Shown here: positions 1-8,307 of the stretch, piece by piece
How positions within the stretch are numbered: the first letter of the stretch is position 1
How the letters are laid out: every line of letters starts with the position of its first letter
NCBI GenBank assembly: GCA_018896025.1
Contig: JAHIND010000011.1
Location: forward strand, 1 to 64,000
DNA: 64,000 nucleotides
DNA from: Pseudomonadota bacterium
Lineage (GTDB): Bacteria > Desulfobacterota > Desulfarculia > Desulfarculales > Desulfarculaceae
Direction: 5' to 3'
Program-made: the position numbers and the translations under genes
The notes under the pieces: model-generated
What the model was told of the DNA's origin: nothing
The model's input: the letters and a program-made list of their open reading frames with translations, nothing else
The model's database searches: none

Positions 1-286
1 AATCAGGGCTCGACTATAAAACGTGGTCCTGGCATTCTGATGTGGGTTGTTCACGGGAACCTCCAAAGCAAAGACGGTTGATGTCGCAATCACCAGTCTC
101 TACTTCTGGAATCCTGTGAACAACCTCTTTAGCAGCTACACTTAGTCCTGCACCCCAGTTTTTTCGCCTCTTTCAGCCAATAATATCCCTCTAAGCAAAT
201 AGTCTTAAATATTGCCTAGATATCCCCCTAGGTTCGCATGGCCGCCGGTGCTAGACTTTAGGCATGGCTTTATTTCCCCTCTGATA
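1..286. other. Upstream intergenic region
   Basis: No gene is supported here. The stretch is more AT-rich than its surroundings. I found neither a sigma-54 element nor a convincing -35/-10 pair, although the promoter of the cytochrome cluster should lie here. An in-frame TTG at 212 would lengthen the first gene by 25 residues, but it has no ribosome binding site. Confidence 0.5.
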
Positions 287-1132
287 ATGGAGACGGCATT
301 GAACTCCCGAGGAATCATCTTTTCCCTGGTTCTGGTGGTGGTCCTGATCCTGGCGGGCGCCGGCCTGCTGGCCATGCTGGGCTTCATGGCCGAACCCTCC
401 AGCCCCCGGGCGATCCTGGCCGGGGGCTCCGGCGGCCCCAGCCTGCAAGCCTCCCAGGTGGTGTTCGACCCGCCCCGCCCGGAGGACGCCCCCACCGACA
501 TCCGCGAGGGGGTCATGCTGGGCTACCACATCCTCATGGACACCCAGACCTACGCCAAACAATACGTGGGCAACAAGCTCAACTGCCGCAACTGCCACTT
601 CAACGCCGGGCGCGAGCGCAACACCCTGTCCCTGGTGGGGGTGGCGGTGAAATACCCCAAGTACCGCGAGCGGCAAAAATACGTCACCGACCTGGTAACC
701 CGCACCCAAGGCTGTTTTAAGCGCAGCATGAACGGCAAGGCCCTGCCCCCCGAGGGCAAGCACATGCAGGCCCTCATGGCCTACTACCACTGGATATCCA
801 AGGGCCTTCCCATGTACGCCGACGTCCCTTGGTTGGGGCTCAAGAAGCTAAAGAGCGAGCACAAGCCCAACCCCGCAGCGGGCAAGCAGATATTCGCCCA
901 GGTGTGCGCCCGCTGTCACGGCGACGACGGCCTGGGCACGGCCATAGCGCCCCCCCTGTGGGGCCCCGAGTCTTTCAACGACGGGGCGGGCATGCACAAG
1001 ATGGAAAACTTCTCGGCCTTCACCCATCATTTCATGCCCAAGAACAACCCCACCCTCAGCGTGGACCAGGCCCTGGACGTGTCGGCCTATGCCACCAGCC
1101 AACCCCGGCCCCACTTCCAGGCGGGTAAATAG
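287..1132 (+). CDS. TsdA-like dihaem cytochrome c, membrane anchored
   Basis: A 281-residue protein with one uncleaved N-terminal membrane helix (about residues 9-34) and a periplasmic part with two c-type haem sites, CRNCH at 100-104 and CARCH at 207-211. The segment after the first haem, including RSMNGKALP near 146-154, resembles thiosulfate dehydrogenase TsdA and related dihaem cytochromes. Met250 is a plausible distal ligand for the second haem. The family moves electrons to or from thiosulfate/tetrathionate or between respiratory complexes; the actual donor here is unknown. The stop is 3 nt before the next gene, a quinol-oxidase-like membrane cytochrome, so it probably acts as that complex's periplasmic electron partner. 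The start is uncertain: the ATG at 287 lacks a clear ribosome binding site but places the membrane helix at the N-terminus. Confidence 0.75.
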   Translation: METALNSRGIIFSLVLVVVLILAGAGLLAMLGFMAEPSSPRAILAGGSGGPSLQASQVVFDPPRPEDAPTDIREGVMLGYHILMDTQTYAKQYVGNKLNCRNCHFNAGRERNTLSLVGVAVKYPKYRERQKYVTDLVTRTQGCFKRSMNGKALPPEGKHMQALMAYYHWISKGLPMYADVPWLGLKKLKSEHKPNPAAGKQIFAQVCARCHGDDGLGTAIAPPLWGPESFNDGAGMHKMENFSAFTHHFMPKNNPTLSVDQALDVSAYATSQPRPHFQAGK

Positions 1133-1135
1133 GCC

Positions 1136-2503
1136 ATGCTGTTCCCCACTTTTTATCTCCCTGGGCTGGGCCAGGGCATGACCATCGCCCTGGTGGCGGT
1201 GGTCCATGTGCTCATCAGCCACGGCTTCGCCATCGGGGTGGTTAGCATCATCGTGCTTCTGGAGCATCTGGCCCTGCGCCGGGGCGACGCCGAGCTGGCG
1301 GGCCTGGCCAAAAACATGCTCAAGCCGGTGGTGATCATCGTCACCGCCGTGGGCGCGGTGACCGGGGCGGGCATCTGGTTCACGGTGAGCGTCCTCGCCC
1401 CCGGCGGCATCGGCTACATGCTCCGGGTGTTCTTCTGGCCCTGGTTCATCGAGTGGATGGCCTTCACCCTGGAAGTGCTGGTGCTCTTGCCCTACTACTT
1501 CCTGTGGGAGCGCATGCGCGCCAAGCAGGCCGGGCTGCACGTCGCCCTGGGCTGGTCCTACGTGGCCGTGGCCTTGGCCTCGGCCTTCCTCATCTCCGGC
1601 ATCCTGGGCTTCATGCTCACCCCGGACGGCTGGGTGCAAAACCAGCGGCTGGTGTCGGCCTTTTTCAACCCCACCTTCTGGCCCCAGTTGGCCCTGCGCT
1701 TTTTGGGAGGCCTGGCCATGGGTGGGCTTTGGTCTCTGGCCTATGTGCTGTTCAGCCGCCATATAGGCGCGGACCTGCGCCAAAGGGTGATGCGCCTGCT
1801 GGGCGGCTGGGTGCTGGTCAACGGCGCCCTGTGCGCCCTTGCGGTGTGGATATACCTGGGCCGGATTCCCCAGACCTATGCCACCCACAAGATTTTCGCG
1901 GTGCTCACCTCGCGCCTTTCCCAAGACGCCTGGCTGCTGTGGCTGGGCAATATCCTGGCCGCGCTTTGCATCGCCGCCGTGGCCCTGGCCGCCTGGCTGC
2001 GTTGGCGGCGGGTGGCCCTGGTCCTCATCATCCCGGCCCTGATCCTGACCGCGGGCCTGGTCAGCGAGTTCGAGCGGGCCCGGGAGTTTGTGCGCGGGCC
2101 TTACCTCATGCCCGGCTACATGTACGCCAACCAGATTCCCCTGGCCCAGAGCGACTACCTGAACCGGCACGGCTTTTTGGCTAACGCCGCCTGGTACCAG
2201 CCCCAGCCGCCGGGCCTCACTCCCCGGGCCCCGGCGGGACACGCCCTGTTCATGGCCAACTGCGGGGTGTGCCACACCATAGGCGGGCTCAACGACATCC
2301 GCGACCGCCTCAAGGGACGCACCCAGCCCTCGGTCACGGTGATGGTGCGGCGCACCAAGCAGATGGTGCCCTTCATGCCCTCTTTCTCGGGCACCCCGGC
2401 CGAGTCCCTGACCATGGCCGCCTATCTCTACGAGCTGTCCGGGGAGCGGCGCTCCCTGGAGGCGGTGCCGCCCATCAGCCGCAAGGGGGTGGGCCATGAA
2501 TAA
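1136..2503 (+). CDS. CydA-like membrane subunit with C-terminal cytochrome c domain
   Basis: A 455-residue polytopic membrane protein, about eight or nine helices in residues 10-310, followed by a periplasmic tail with one c-haem site, CGVCH at 376-380. The N-terminal helices (HVLISHGFAIG at 24-34) resemble subunit I of cytochrome bd quinol oxidase, which binds b/d haems and oxidises quinol. The Q-loop hallmark GRQPW of true CydA is not visible, and a covalent c-haem tail is not part of bd oxidases. I therefore infer a quinol:cytochrome c oxidoreductase-type function rather than oxygen reduction. It overlaps the next gene by 8 nt, so the two are translationally coupled and probably form one complex. 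Confidence 0.7.
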   Translation: MLFPTFYLPGLGQGMTIALVAVVHVLISHGFAIGVVSIIVLLEHLALRRGDAELAGLAKNMLKPVVIIVTAVGAVTGAGIWFTVSVLAPGGIGYMLRVFFWPWFIEWMAFTLEVLVLLPYYFLWERMRAKQAGLHVALGWSYVAVALASAFLISGILGFMLTPDGWVQNQRLVSAFFNPTFWPQLALRFLGGLAMGGLWSLAYVLFSRHIGADLRQRVMRLLGGWVLVNGALCALAVWIYLGRIPQTYATHKIFAVLTSRLSQDAWLLWLGNILAALCIAAVALAAWLRWRRVALVLIIPALILTAGLVSEFERAREFVRGPYLMPGYMYANQIPLAQSDYLNRHGFLANAAWYQPQPPGLTPRAPAGHALFMANCGVCHTIGGLNDIRDRLKGRTQPSVTVMVRRTKQMVPFMPSFSGTPAESLTMAAYLYELSGERRSLEAVPPISRKGVGHE

Positions 2504-4055
2504 CCTGCACGACCTCCTTTTGGCCAAGCCCTTCAGCGATCAGGTGATGGAGCTGCTGCTCTTCGGCTCCTTTGCCCTGCACCTGCTGTTCGTGCTGCTC
2601 ATGCTGGGCACGGCCATGATCGCGGTGTTTTTCTTTGTGCACTCCTGGCTCACCGGCTTTAGTTACGAACTGCGCTGGGACAAGCGGGTGCTCTCCATCC
2701 ACCTGGCCCTCAAGAGCCTGGCCGTGGTGCTGGGGGTAGCCCCCCTGCTAATTATCCAAGTGTTGTGGAGCGTGCCCTTCCTCACCGCCGCCTCCATCAT
2801 GGCTCCCTACTGGCTGGCCCTGCTGGGCCTAATGATCTTCGCTTTCCTGTCCCTGGACATCCTGGGCCACAAGATGGACGTGCATCCGGTGCGCCACCTC
2901 ATTTTCGGGGTACTGGGCCTGGCCGCCCTGGTGGCGGTGCCGGCGGTGTTCACCGCCGTGCTGAGCCTCATGGAAAACCCGGACAAATGGTCCCTGGTGG
3001 CGGGCAAGGGATTTGCCGCCGAGCCCGCCCTGCTTTTCCACTGGCTCATGCGCTATCTGCACATCCTGGGCGCGGCGGCCCTGTTCGGCGGGGCCTTCCA
3101 CTATTTCTTCTCCACCAGAGGAGCCCAAGAGCGCCATTACCACCTCTCCCACTGGATGGTGGTGGCCACCCTGTTCCAGGTGGTGGTGGGAGTGCTGCTG
3201 CTGGTCAGCGTCATGGGACGCCTGACCCCGGCGGTGATCACCGCGGTCACCGTGGGGGTGTTCGCGGCCATGCTCCTTCTGGGCCTGGCCTTTTACCGCC
3301 ACCCCGAGGTGGACAAACGGCGCATGGCCTCGGCCCTGGTGCTTTTGCCGCTGATCCTGGTGTCCATGCTCATGGCCCGGCAATATTTGCAGCACCAGGC
3401 CGTGGCCCCCATGCAGGCCGCGCTGGAGGCCAGGGCCCAGGAGGCGCGCCGGCGCCTGGCCCCCTTGCAGGCCACGGCCTTGCGGGGGTTCCAGGCCCAT
3501 CTGGCCACGGTCTACGACAACGGCGAAACCATCTATGCCAACGCCTGCGCCTTTTGCCACGGCCAGGACGGCGGCGGCCAGGGCTCCGAAGCGGCGACCC
3601 TGATCGTGCCCCCGGAAAAGCTGAACGCGGTGCGGGCCCAGCGGCAATACCTCTACCAGGTGGTGCTGAAGGGCGTCCCCGGCTCGGGCATGCCCTACTT
3701 CTCGGTGTTCGACCGGGGCAAGCTGGACTCCCTGCTGGACTACATGAACGCCTCCTTTGGCAGCGAAGCCCTACCCCAGCCCCCGTCCCGGCAAGGCGAC
3801 TTGGCCGCGGCCAAAATGGTGTTCGCCAAGACCTGCGCCGTTTGCCACGGCGAACAGGGACAGGTCAGTGTCTTTGGCGGCGGCCTGCGCCCCGCCCCGC
3901 CGGATCTCACCCGTTACGGGCTCACCCCCCAGCGGGCCTACGCGGTCATCACCCAGGGCTACGACGGCACGGTGATGCAGCCCTTCAACGCTTTACCCGA
4001 AGCCACCCGCTGGGGCCTGGTGGGCCTGCTGGCTTCGCTTCGCGTCAAACCATAG
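2496..4055 (+). CDS. Polytopic membrane protein with two C-terminal cytochrome c domains
   Basis: A 519-residue protein with about eight membrane helices in residues 18-297 and a periplasmic tail carrying two class-I c-haem sites, CAFCH at 351-355 and CAVCH at 447-451. Histidines within the helices (for example at 29, 69, 182 and 189) could bind b-haem, but this is not proven. A charged, Ala/Arg-rich linker (about 305-330) separates the membrane and haem parts. Its start lies inside the preceding CydA-like gene. The pair provides three periplasmic haem domains on two membrane scaffolds, suggesting a quinone-linked module that passes electrons to the dihaem cytochrome encoded first. I do not recognise a named complex with exactly this composition. 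Confidence 0.65.
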   Translation: MNNLHDLLLAKPFSDQVMELLLFGSFALHLLFVLLMLGTAMIAVFFFVHSWLTGFSYELRWDKRVLSIHLALKSLAVVLGVAPLLIIQVLWSVPFLTAASIMAPYWLALLGLMIFAFLSLDILGHKMDVHPVRHLIFGVLGLAALVAVPAVFTAVLSLMENPDKWSLVAGKGFAAEPALLFHWLMRYLHILGAAALFGGAFHYFFSTRGAQERHYHLSHWMVVATLFQVVVGVLLLVSVMGRLTPAVITAVTVGVFAAMLLLGLAFYRHPEVDKRRMASALVLLPLILVSMLMARQYLQHQAVAPMQAALEARAQEARRRLAPLQATALRGFQAHLATVYDNGETIYANACAFCHGQDGGGQGSEAATLIVPPEKLNAVRAQRQYLYQVVLKGVPGSGMPYFSVFDRGKLDSLLDYMNASFGSEALPQPPSRQGDLAAAKMVFAKTCAVCHGEQGQVSVFGGGLRPAPPDLTRYGLTPQRAYAVITQGYDGTVMQPFNALPEATRWGLVGLLASLRVKP

Positions 4056-4103
4056 TCGCTGCCTTTGCGGCCACCGAACGAAAGAGAAGAAAGGTTGGTG
4101 CTC

Positions 4104-4649
4104 ATGAAAAACTTGCTCATACCCGCCACGATCCTGCTGGTGGTCTTCATGTGGTGCGGATTGGCCTCAGCGGTTGACTGGCAATACCCCGCGATCAAGG
4201 GCGCGGGCGAGATCGTCCCCCTGCCCAACGCGGCGGTGCAACCGGATGCCGGTCTGAAGTACAAGATCGTGTTCGACATCACCGCCTGGCCCAAGATGGA
4301 GGGCAAGGTGGTGCCCGGCCTGGCCAAGGTGGCCCGGCTGATCAACGTGTTCGCCTCCGCCGGGGTTTCTTCCGACAAGATGGACCTGGTGCTGGTTATA
4401 CACGGCCCGGCCACCGAGGCGGTGCTGAAGCCAGAGCTGTTCCAGAAAAAGCACGGCTTCGCCAACGCCAACCACGACCTTTTGGACCAGCTCAAGAAGG
4501 CCGGGGTGAAGCTTTACGTTTGCGGCCAGGGCCTGGCTGAGCACAACATCGCCCAAACCGAGGTTAACCCGCACCTGACCATCGCCTTGTCCGCGCTGAC
4601 CGTGCTGCCCACCTATCAGCTCAGGGGGTATGCCTTTCTGCCCTTTTGA
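4104..4649 (+). CDS. Exported DsrE-family protein
   Basis: A 181-residue protein with a signal peptide (about residues 1-23, ending near LASA) and a DsrE/DsrF-like fold domain, recognisable by the alternating hydrophobic strands around 54-58 and 94-100 and by the conserved Cys140 in KLYVCGQ. DsrE-family proteins bind or transfer sulfur as persulfide on such a cysteine; exported members are of unknown role. The ATG at 4104 is chosen because an AGAAGAAAGG-type ribosome binding site precedes it and the signal peptide then starts at residue 1. Placement after the cytochrome genes links periplasmic sulfur chemistry to the electron-transfer cluster, in parallel with the cytoplasmic DsrE protein at 7591-7962. 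Confidence 0.75.
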   Translation: MKNLLIPATILLVVFMWCGLASAVDWQYPAIKGAGEIVPLPNAAVQPDAGLKYKIVFDITAWPKMEGKVVPGLAKVARLINVFASAGVSSDKMDLVLVIHGPATEAVLKPELFQKKHGFANANHDLLDQLKKAGVKLYVCGQGLAEHNIAQTEVNPHLTIALSALTVLPTYQLRGYAFLPF

Positions 4650-4714
4650 TGACAGCCGCGAGCCATCCAGTCAGGCTTGCGCCATCACCGGCCCGCCCCG
4701 TTAAGGAGGTTCCC

Positions 4715-5650
4715 ATGAAAACACGCATCGGCTTGCTGCCGGCCGCTTTGGCTCTGGTGTTGGCCCTGGCCCTGCCCGTGGGCGCGGCCCAGATATACCC
4801 CCCCTGGGCGGGCGTCCCCTCCGGCGGCAAGACCTTCTCCCTGCGGGGAGTCAATGACCTGGCTGACCTGCACGGCGACGTGGTGGACCCGCAGTTGGTG
4901 GTGTTCTTCGCGGGCAACCAGTTCATGGTCACCCATGAGTTGATGAATGCCTTCCGCAAAAAATATCCCCAGCACCAGCGCATCTACTGGGAAACCCTGC
5001 CACCGGGCATCGAAGCCGAGCAGATCGAACAGGGCGCGCTGATCTTGGGCACCCTGCGCGTCGCCGTGCAGCCCGACGTTTACACCGCCGGCAGCGGCCG
5101 CATCAAGAGCATGCAGAAAAGCAAAGGCTGGTTCGGGCGCAGCGAGGACTACGCCCGCAACCGCCTGGCCATCATGGTCTACAAGGGCAACCCCAAGGGC
5201 ATCAAGGGGCTGAAGGACCTGGGGCGTGACGATGTTAAGGTGTCCATGCCCAACCCCAAGTGGGAAGGCATCGCCAGGCCCATTCAAAAGGCCTACGTGG
5301 CCGCCGGGGGCGAGGCTCTAAAGCAGCAGATCATGCAGACCAAGCTGAAAAACGGCACTACCTGGCTGACCCGCATGCACCACCGCCAGACGCCCATGCG
5401 CATCATGCAGAGGCGGACCGACTGCGGCCCCACCTGGTACACCGAGCCCTTTTTCCAGCAGATGATCGGCAACCCCATCTCCATGGTGGAGATACCGGAG
5501 AAGGACAACCAGTTCGTGACCTACACCGCGGCGGTCATGAAAAAAGCGCCCCATGCCCAGGCGGCCCAGGACTTCCTGGACTTTCTGGTCAGCCCCGAGG
5601 GGCAGGCGGTGTATCGCAAGTACGGCTTTTTAGCGTTGGAGAAAAAGTAG
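4715..5650 (+). CDS. Periplasmic solute-binding protein (ModA/oxyanion-type)
   Basis: A 311-residue protein with a clear signal peptide (residues 1-24, ending at VGAA) and the pattern of a type II extracellular solute-binding protein: an N-terminal lobe, a SEDYARNRLAIMV hinge-like segment and a C-terminal SPEGQAVYRKYGF motif typical of molybdate/tungstate/sulfate- and iron-binding proteins. It starts after a strong AAGGAGG site. No permease or ATPase gene is adjacent, so it is an orphan binding protein or serves the neighbouring cytochrome/DsrE module as a ligand-binding component. The ligand cannot be read from the sequence; an oxyanion is an inference from family resemblance. Confidence 0.7.
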   Translation: MKTRIGLLPAALALVLALALPVGAAQIYPPWAGVPSGGKTFSLRGVNDLADLHGDVVDPQLVVFFAGNQFMVTHELMNAFRKKYPQHQRIYWETLPPGIEAEQIEQGALILGTLRVAVQPDVYTAGSGRIKSMQKSKGWFGRSEDYARNRLAIMVYKGNPKGIKGLKDLGRDDVKVSMPNPKWEGIARPIQKAYVAAGGEALKQQIMQTKLKNGTTWLTRMHHRQTPMRIMQRRTDCGPTWYTEPFFQQMIGNPISMVEIPEKDNQFVTYTAAVMKKAPHAQAAQDFLDFLVSPEGQAVYRKYGFLALEKK

Positions 5651-5679
5651 ACCTACCCTCTATCGCTCTCCAAAAAGCA

Positions 5680-5714
5680 GGGTCCGCCCCCGCCACCATG
5701 GCGAGGACGGGCCC
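5680..5714 (-). terminator. Intrinsic terminator between convergent operons
   Basis: Arms at 5680-5694 and 5700-5714 pair at 13 of 15 positions around the loop ACCAT. On the minus strand the stem is followed by a run of five U, so it ends the nine-gene hdr-like operon. It may also slow plus-strand transcripts from the cytochrome cluster. Confidence 0.75.
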
Positions 5715-5741
5715 TACTTGGCGTGGGGTCTTGGTTGCGGC

Positions 5742-6374
5742 TCATTGCTCCAGGGCGTCGGTCAAAAGCTTCTTGAAACGGTCCAAGCTCACCGGCACCC
5801 CCATCAGGGGGATACCCATCCAGTCCGAGTAGTCCAGGATCTCCTCGGGCTTCTCGTTGAGGTACTCCTCGCACAGGCCCACTCCGTCCAGAACCCTGGC
5901 CCCGCCGTTGTGGCGCGGGAAGTTCTCGTTGGCGATGCCCTGGTCCCAGCCTTCGAACACCTTGTGGCGGTACTTCACCCAGCCGGGGGTCATCCACCAC
6001 ACCTTCTCGCCCGCAGCCAGCTCGTCGCGCTCGGCCTCCGAGGCCACCATGTCCATGCAATGGGTCGCCTGGACGCGCACCACCTTGGGGCCCAGCTCCT
6101 CGATGACCTTGGCCATAGTGCGGGTGGGCTCGGCCGCGTTTACGTAGCAGTACTTGCCGCCGTACACCACGATCACCCGCTCGTAATCCTGGGCGGCCCT
6201 CTGTACGGCCTCGCTGAGTTGGCGCTCCAACTCGGGGCAGTTCTGGTGCAGGCCGGGGGTGGTGTAGATGATCTTGCCCGCGTTGAGGAAGCCCTCGGCC
6301 TGGAGGTGATTAAGCTCCGGGCTCATGGTTCCGCAGGCCACGATGGCCGTGTTGCTGAAATCAGGGCTCGCCAT
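5742..6374 (-). CDS. DUF1638 family protein
   Basis: A 210-residue soluble protein, last gene of the sigma-54-controlled operon, 41 nt after the HdrD-like gene and preceded by a GGGAGA ribosome binding site. It matches the DUF1638 family as I know it: an N-terminal ACGTM segment, a YGGKYCYVN motif near 71-79 and a THCMDM motif near 103-108. DUF1638 proteins often sit near methyltransferase or corrinoid genes in anaerobes, but no biochemical role is established. Cys14, Cys76 and Cys105 could form a metal site. No corrinoid methyltransferase gene is in this window, so the usual neighbourhood does not explain it here. Function unknown. Confidence 0.75.
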   Translation of the reverse strand: MASPDFSNTAIVACGTMSPELNHLQAEGFLNAGKIIYTTPGLHQNCPELERQLSEAVQRAAQDYERVIVVYGGKYCYVNAAEPTRTMAKVIEELGPKVVRVQATHCMDMVASEAERDELAAGEKVWWMTPGWVKYRHKVFEGWDQGIANENFPRHNGGARVLDGVGLCEEYLNEKPEEILDYSDWMGIPLMGVPVSLDRFKKLLTDALEQ

Positions 6375-6415
6375 GATCTTCTCCCGTCATAGTTGTGCCG
6401 AGCATATAAGGCTTC

Positions 6416-7561
6416 TCACTCCAGATCCCGGGCCAGCAGTTCGCTGACCTCCAGGATCTCCAGGGTGTCTTCCAGGCCCTCGGTCTTGCGGCTGTCCTCC
6501 AGCAGCGAGATGCAATAGGGGCAGGAAGTAGCCAGAACCTCGGCTCCGGCCTGGGCCGCTTCCCGCACCCTTAGCACGCTGAAGCGCTGCTCCTGGGGAG
6601 TCTCCATCCACACCCGGCCTCCCCCGCCGCCGCAGCACAGGGAGAACTTCTCCTCGCGGGCCATGGGCACCACTTCGGCCCCGGCGGATTGCAGCAGCTC
6701 GCGGGGCTCGGAGAACACGTTGCTGTGGCGGCCCAGGTAGCAGGGGTCGTGGAAGGCCACCTTGCGGCCGTCCTTGCCCTGGAACTTCAGCTTGCCCTCG
6801 CCCACCAGGTGGGACAAGAGTTGGCTGGAATGCACCACCTCATAATTACCGCCCAGCTCAGGGTACTCGCTCACGAAAGTCTTGAGGCAGTGGGGGCTGG
6901 TGGTAATGATCTTCTTGACCCCCTCGCGCTCAAACAGCTTGATGTTGGACTGGGCCAGCTTTTGGAAAAGCTCCTCATCGCCGCTCTTGCGCATGCTTTC
7001 GCCGCAGCAGCTCTCCTCCGGGCCGATGATCCCGTAGGAGACCCCGGCCGCGTCCAAGAGCTTCACCAGGCTGCGGGCGATGTTTTGGCTGCGCTGGTCG
7101 TAGCAAGAGGTGCAGCACACGAACAAGAGATACTCAGTGTCCGGGCCGTACTTGGGCACATTGAGCCCCTTGGCCCAGGCCAGGCGGTCTTCGCGCTTGC
7201 CGGACCAGGGGTTGCCGTTGGCGTGGCAGGAGCCGCTGGCCGCCTTGAGGGTCTCGGGCCGGATGCCCGCCTCGCTCACCATGGAGCGCATGGCCCGCAT
7301 GATGCCGATGATGTCCACCTCCCGGGGGCAGTTGATCACGCACTTGTTGCAGGTGGTGCAGCCGAAGAGCACCTCGTCGGACTCGTAGCCCTCCAGGCCA
7401 AGCTGTCCCATGCGGATCATCTGGCGGGCGAAAAAGGGGCTCTCCACCTCCCGCCAGGGGCAAACCGAAGCGCACAAGCCGCACTGCATGCAGGCGTTCA
7501 AGTCCTCGCCGCCGTATAGCCGGATGGCCTCGTTTACTTCCAGAAAGGGGAATTCCGCCAT
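6416..7561 (-). CDS. HdrD-like iron-sulfur protein with two CCG domains
   Basis: A 381-residue soluble protein. Two 4Fe-4S ferredoxin sites lie at the N-terminus (Cys24/27/30/34 and Cys68/71/74/78, the HdrC-like part). Two CCG domains follow: CC at 149-150 with CCG at 185-187, then Cys274, CCG at 309-311 and Cys347/350. CCG domains hold the noncubane clusters of heterodisulfide reductase HdrB/HdrD and related disulfide or sulfur-compound reductases. HdrD normally pairs with membrane HdrE, which is absent; here the partners are presumably the HdrA-like and MvhD-like proteins of the same operon. It has a strong GGAGGAG site. I infer it is the catalytic subunit for a disulfide, persulfide or similar sulfur substrate; the substrate is not known. 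Confidence 0.85.
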   Translation of the reverse strand: MAEFPFLEVNEAIRLYGGEDLNACMQCGLCASVCPWREVESPFFARQMIRMGQLGLEGYESDEVLFGCTTCNKCVINCPREVDIIGIMRAMRSMVSEAGIRPETLKAASGSCHANGNPWSGKREDRLAWAKGLNVPKYGPDTEYLLFVCCTSCYDQRSQNIARSLVKLLDAAGVSYGIIGPEESCCGESMRKSGDEELFQKLAQSNIKLFEREGVKKIITTSPHCLKTFVSEYPELGGNYEVVHSSQLLSHLVGEGKLKFQGKDGRKVAFHDPCYLGRHSNVFSEPRELLQSAGAEVVPMAREEKFSLCCGGGGGRVWMETPQEQRFSVLRVREAAQAGAEVLATSCPYCISLLEDSRKTEGLEDTLEILEVSELLARDLE

Positions 7562-7590
7562 GAGGGCTCCTCCACGCTCTTAACTCTTTT

Positions 7591-7962
7591 CTAGTAAACC
7601 AGGGTGGCGTTGGCCGAGAGGATCTCCTGGGTCAGCTTGGCCGCGGCCATGAGCTCGGAACCCTCGATGAGGTCGGCCTCTTCGATCTTGCGTTCGCGGA
7701 TGCAAGGCACGCAGACCATGAGCCGCCCGCCCTGCTCCAGGAAGCTCTTGACCAGGTCTTTCAAGGGAGGCAAGCCGGCGGCGAATACGTGGTTCAGGCA
7801 GTCTCCCTTGGCCAGGGTCACCGCCGGGCCTTGCAGGGCCACCACCGCCTCCACGTCCATGGCCAACGCCGCGTTGGCCAGCACAAAGGGCAAGGTGGCT
7901 TTCTCCGGGTTTTCGCCGCCGTTGGTGGAGATGTAGACGATCTTTTCGGTTTTTTCAGACAT
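7591..7962 (-). CDS. Cytoplasmic DsrE-family sulfur carrier
   Basis: A 123-residue protein with no signal peptide and a DsrE-like fold: strand KIVYIST, then FVLANAALAMDVEAVVALQG, then GGRLMVCVPCIRER. Cys55, Cys84 and Cys87 are candidate persulfide-carrying residues, and the CxxC at 84-87 lies where many DsrE homologues have their active cysteine. In sulfur oxidisers, DsrE proteins pass sulfur to or from TusA and the sHdr complex. The two TusA-family genes and Hdr genes in the same operon support that role here. A good AGGA site precedes the ATG. The cytoplasmic location contrasts with the exported DsrE protein at 4104-4649. Confidence 0.8.
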   Translation of the reverse strand: MSEKTEKIVYISTNGGENPEKATLPFVLANAALAMDVEAVVALQGPAVTLAKGDCLNHVFAAGLPPLKDLVKSFLEQGGRLMVCVPCIRERKIEEADLIEGSELMAAAKLTQEILSANATLVY

Positions 7963-8008
7963 GGTATGAGTCCTTTCTAAGGTATTTCATATGTCGCGCC
8001 GCTGTTGG

Positions 8009-8305
8009 TCAGCAGGCGGCGGGCCCTTGGGGAACCAGTTCATAGGTGAAGTAGTCGCCGCTCTTGGCGGCCTCCATCACTATGCCGTATTTGCGCATGG
8101 CCGCCAGATACCACATGGCCTCTTTGGGCGGCATGCCCAGGTCCTGGGCCACCTCCAGGGGAGTGGCCGGGCCCTGGGCCAGGCGTTCGGTGATGCGGCC
8201 CAGGTCTTTTTTTTGCTGCTTGGCCACGGCCGCGTTGGCCTTGATGGCCTCCTTGCGCTCCTGCTTGAGCTGCTTCAGGGCCTCTTTGCGTTCGGTGTCT
8301 TGCAT
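8009..8305 (-). CDS. Small winged-helix-like protein
   Basis: A 98-residue protein. Residues 1-45 are highly charged and lysine-rich, probably helical or coiled coil. Residues 45-90 resemble a winged helix (GPATPLEVAQDLGMPPKEA followed by a YLAAMRKYG recognition-like helix and GDYFTYEL wing). The start at 8305 is chosen for an AAGGAG site 8 nt upstream and begins 2 nt after the preceding hdrA stop. A DNA-binding role is possible, but its place between Hdr subunits would also fit a small structural partner of the enzyme. No named family recognised. Confidence 0.65.
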   Translation of the reverse strand: MQDTERKEALKQLKQERKEAIKANAAVAKQQKKDLGRITERLAQGPATPLEVAQDLGMPPKEAMWYLAAMRKYGIVMEAAKSGDYFTYELVPQGPAAC

Positions 8306-8307
8306 GC

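Noticed and set aside
848..2527. A 559-codon minus-strand frame opposite the cytochrome genes
   Set aside because: Antisense to proteins with CxxCH haem sites and membrane helices; no domain, Gly/His/Gln-rich translation.
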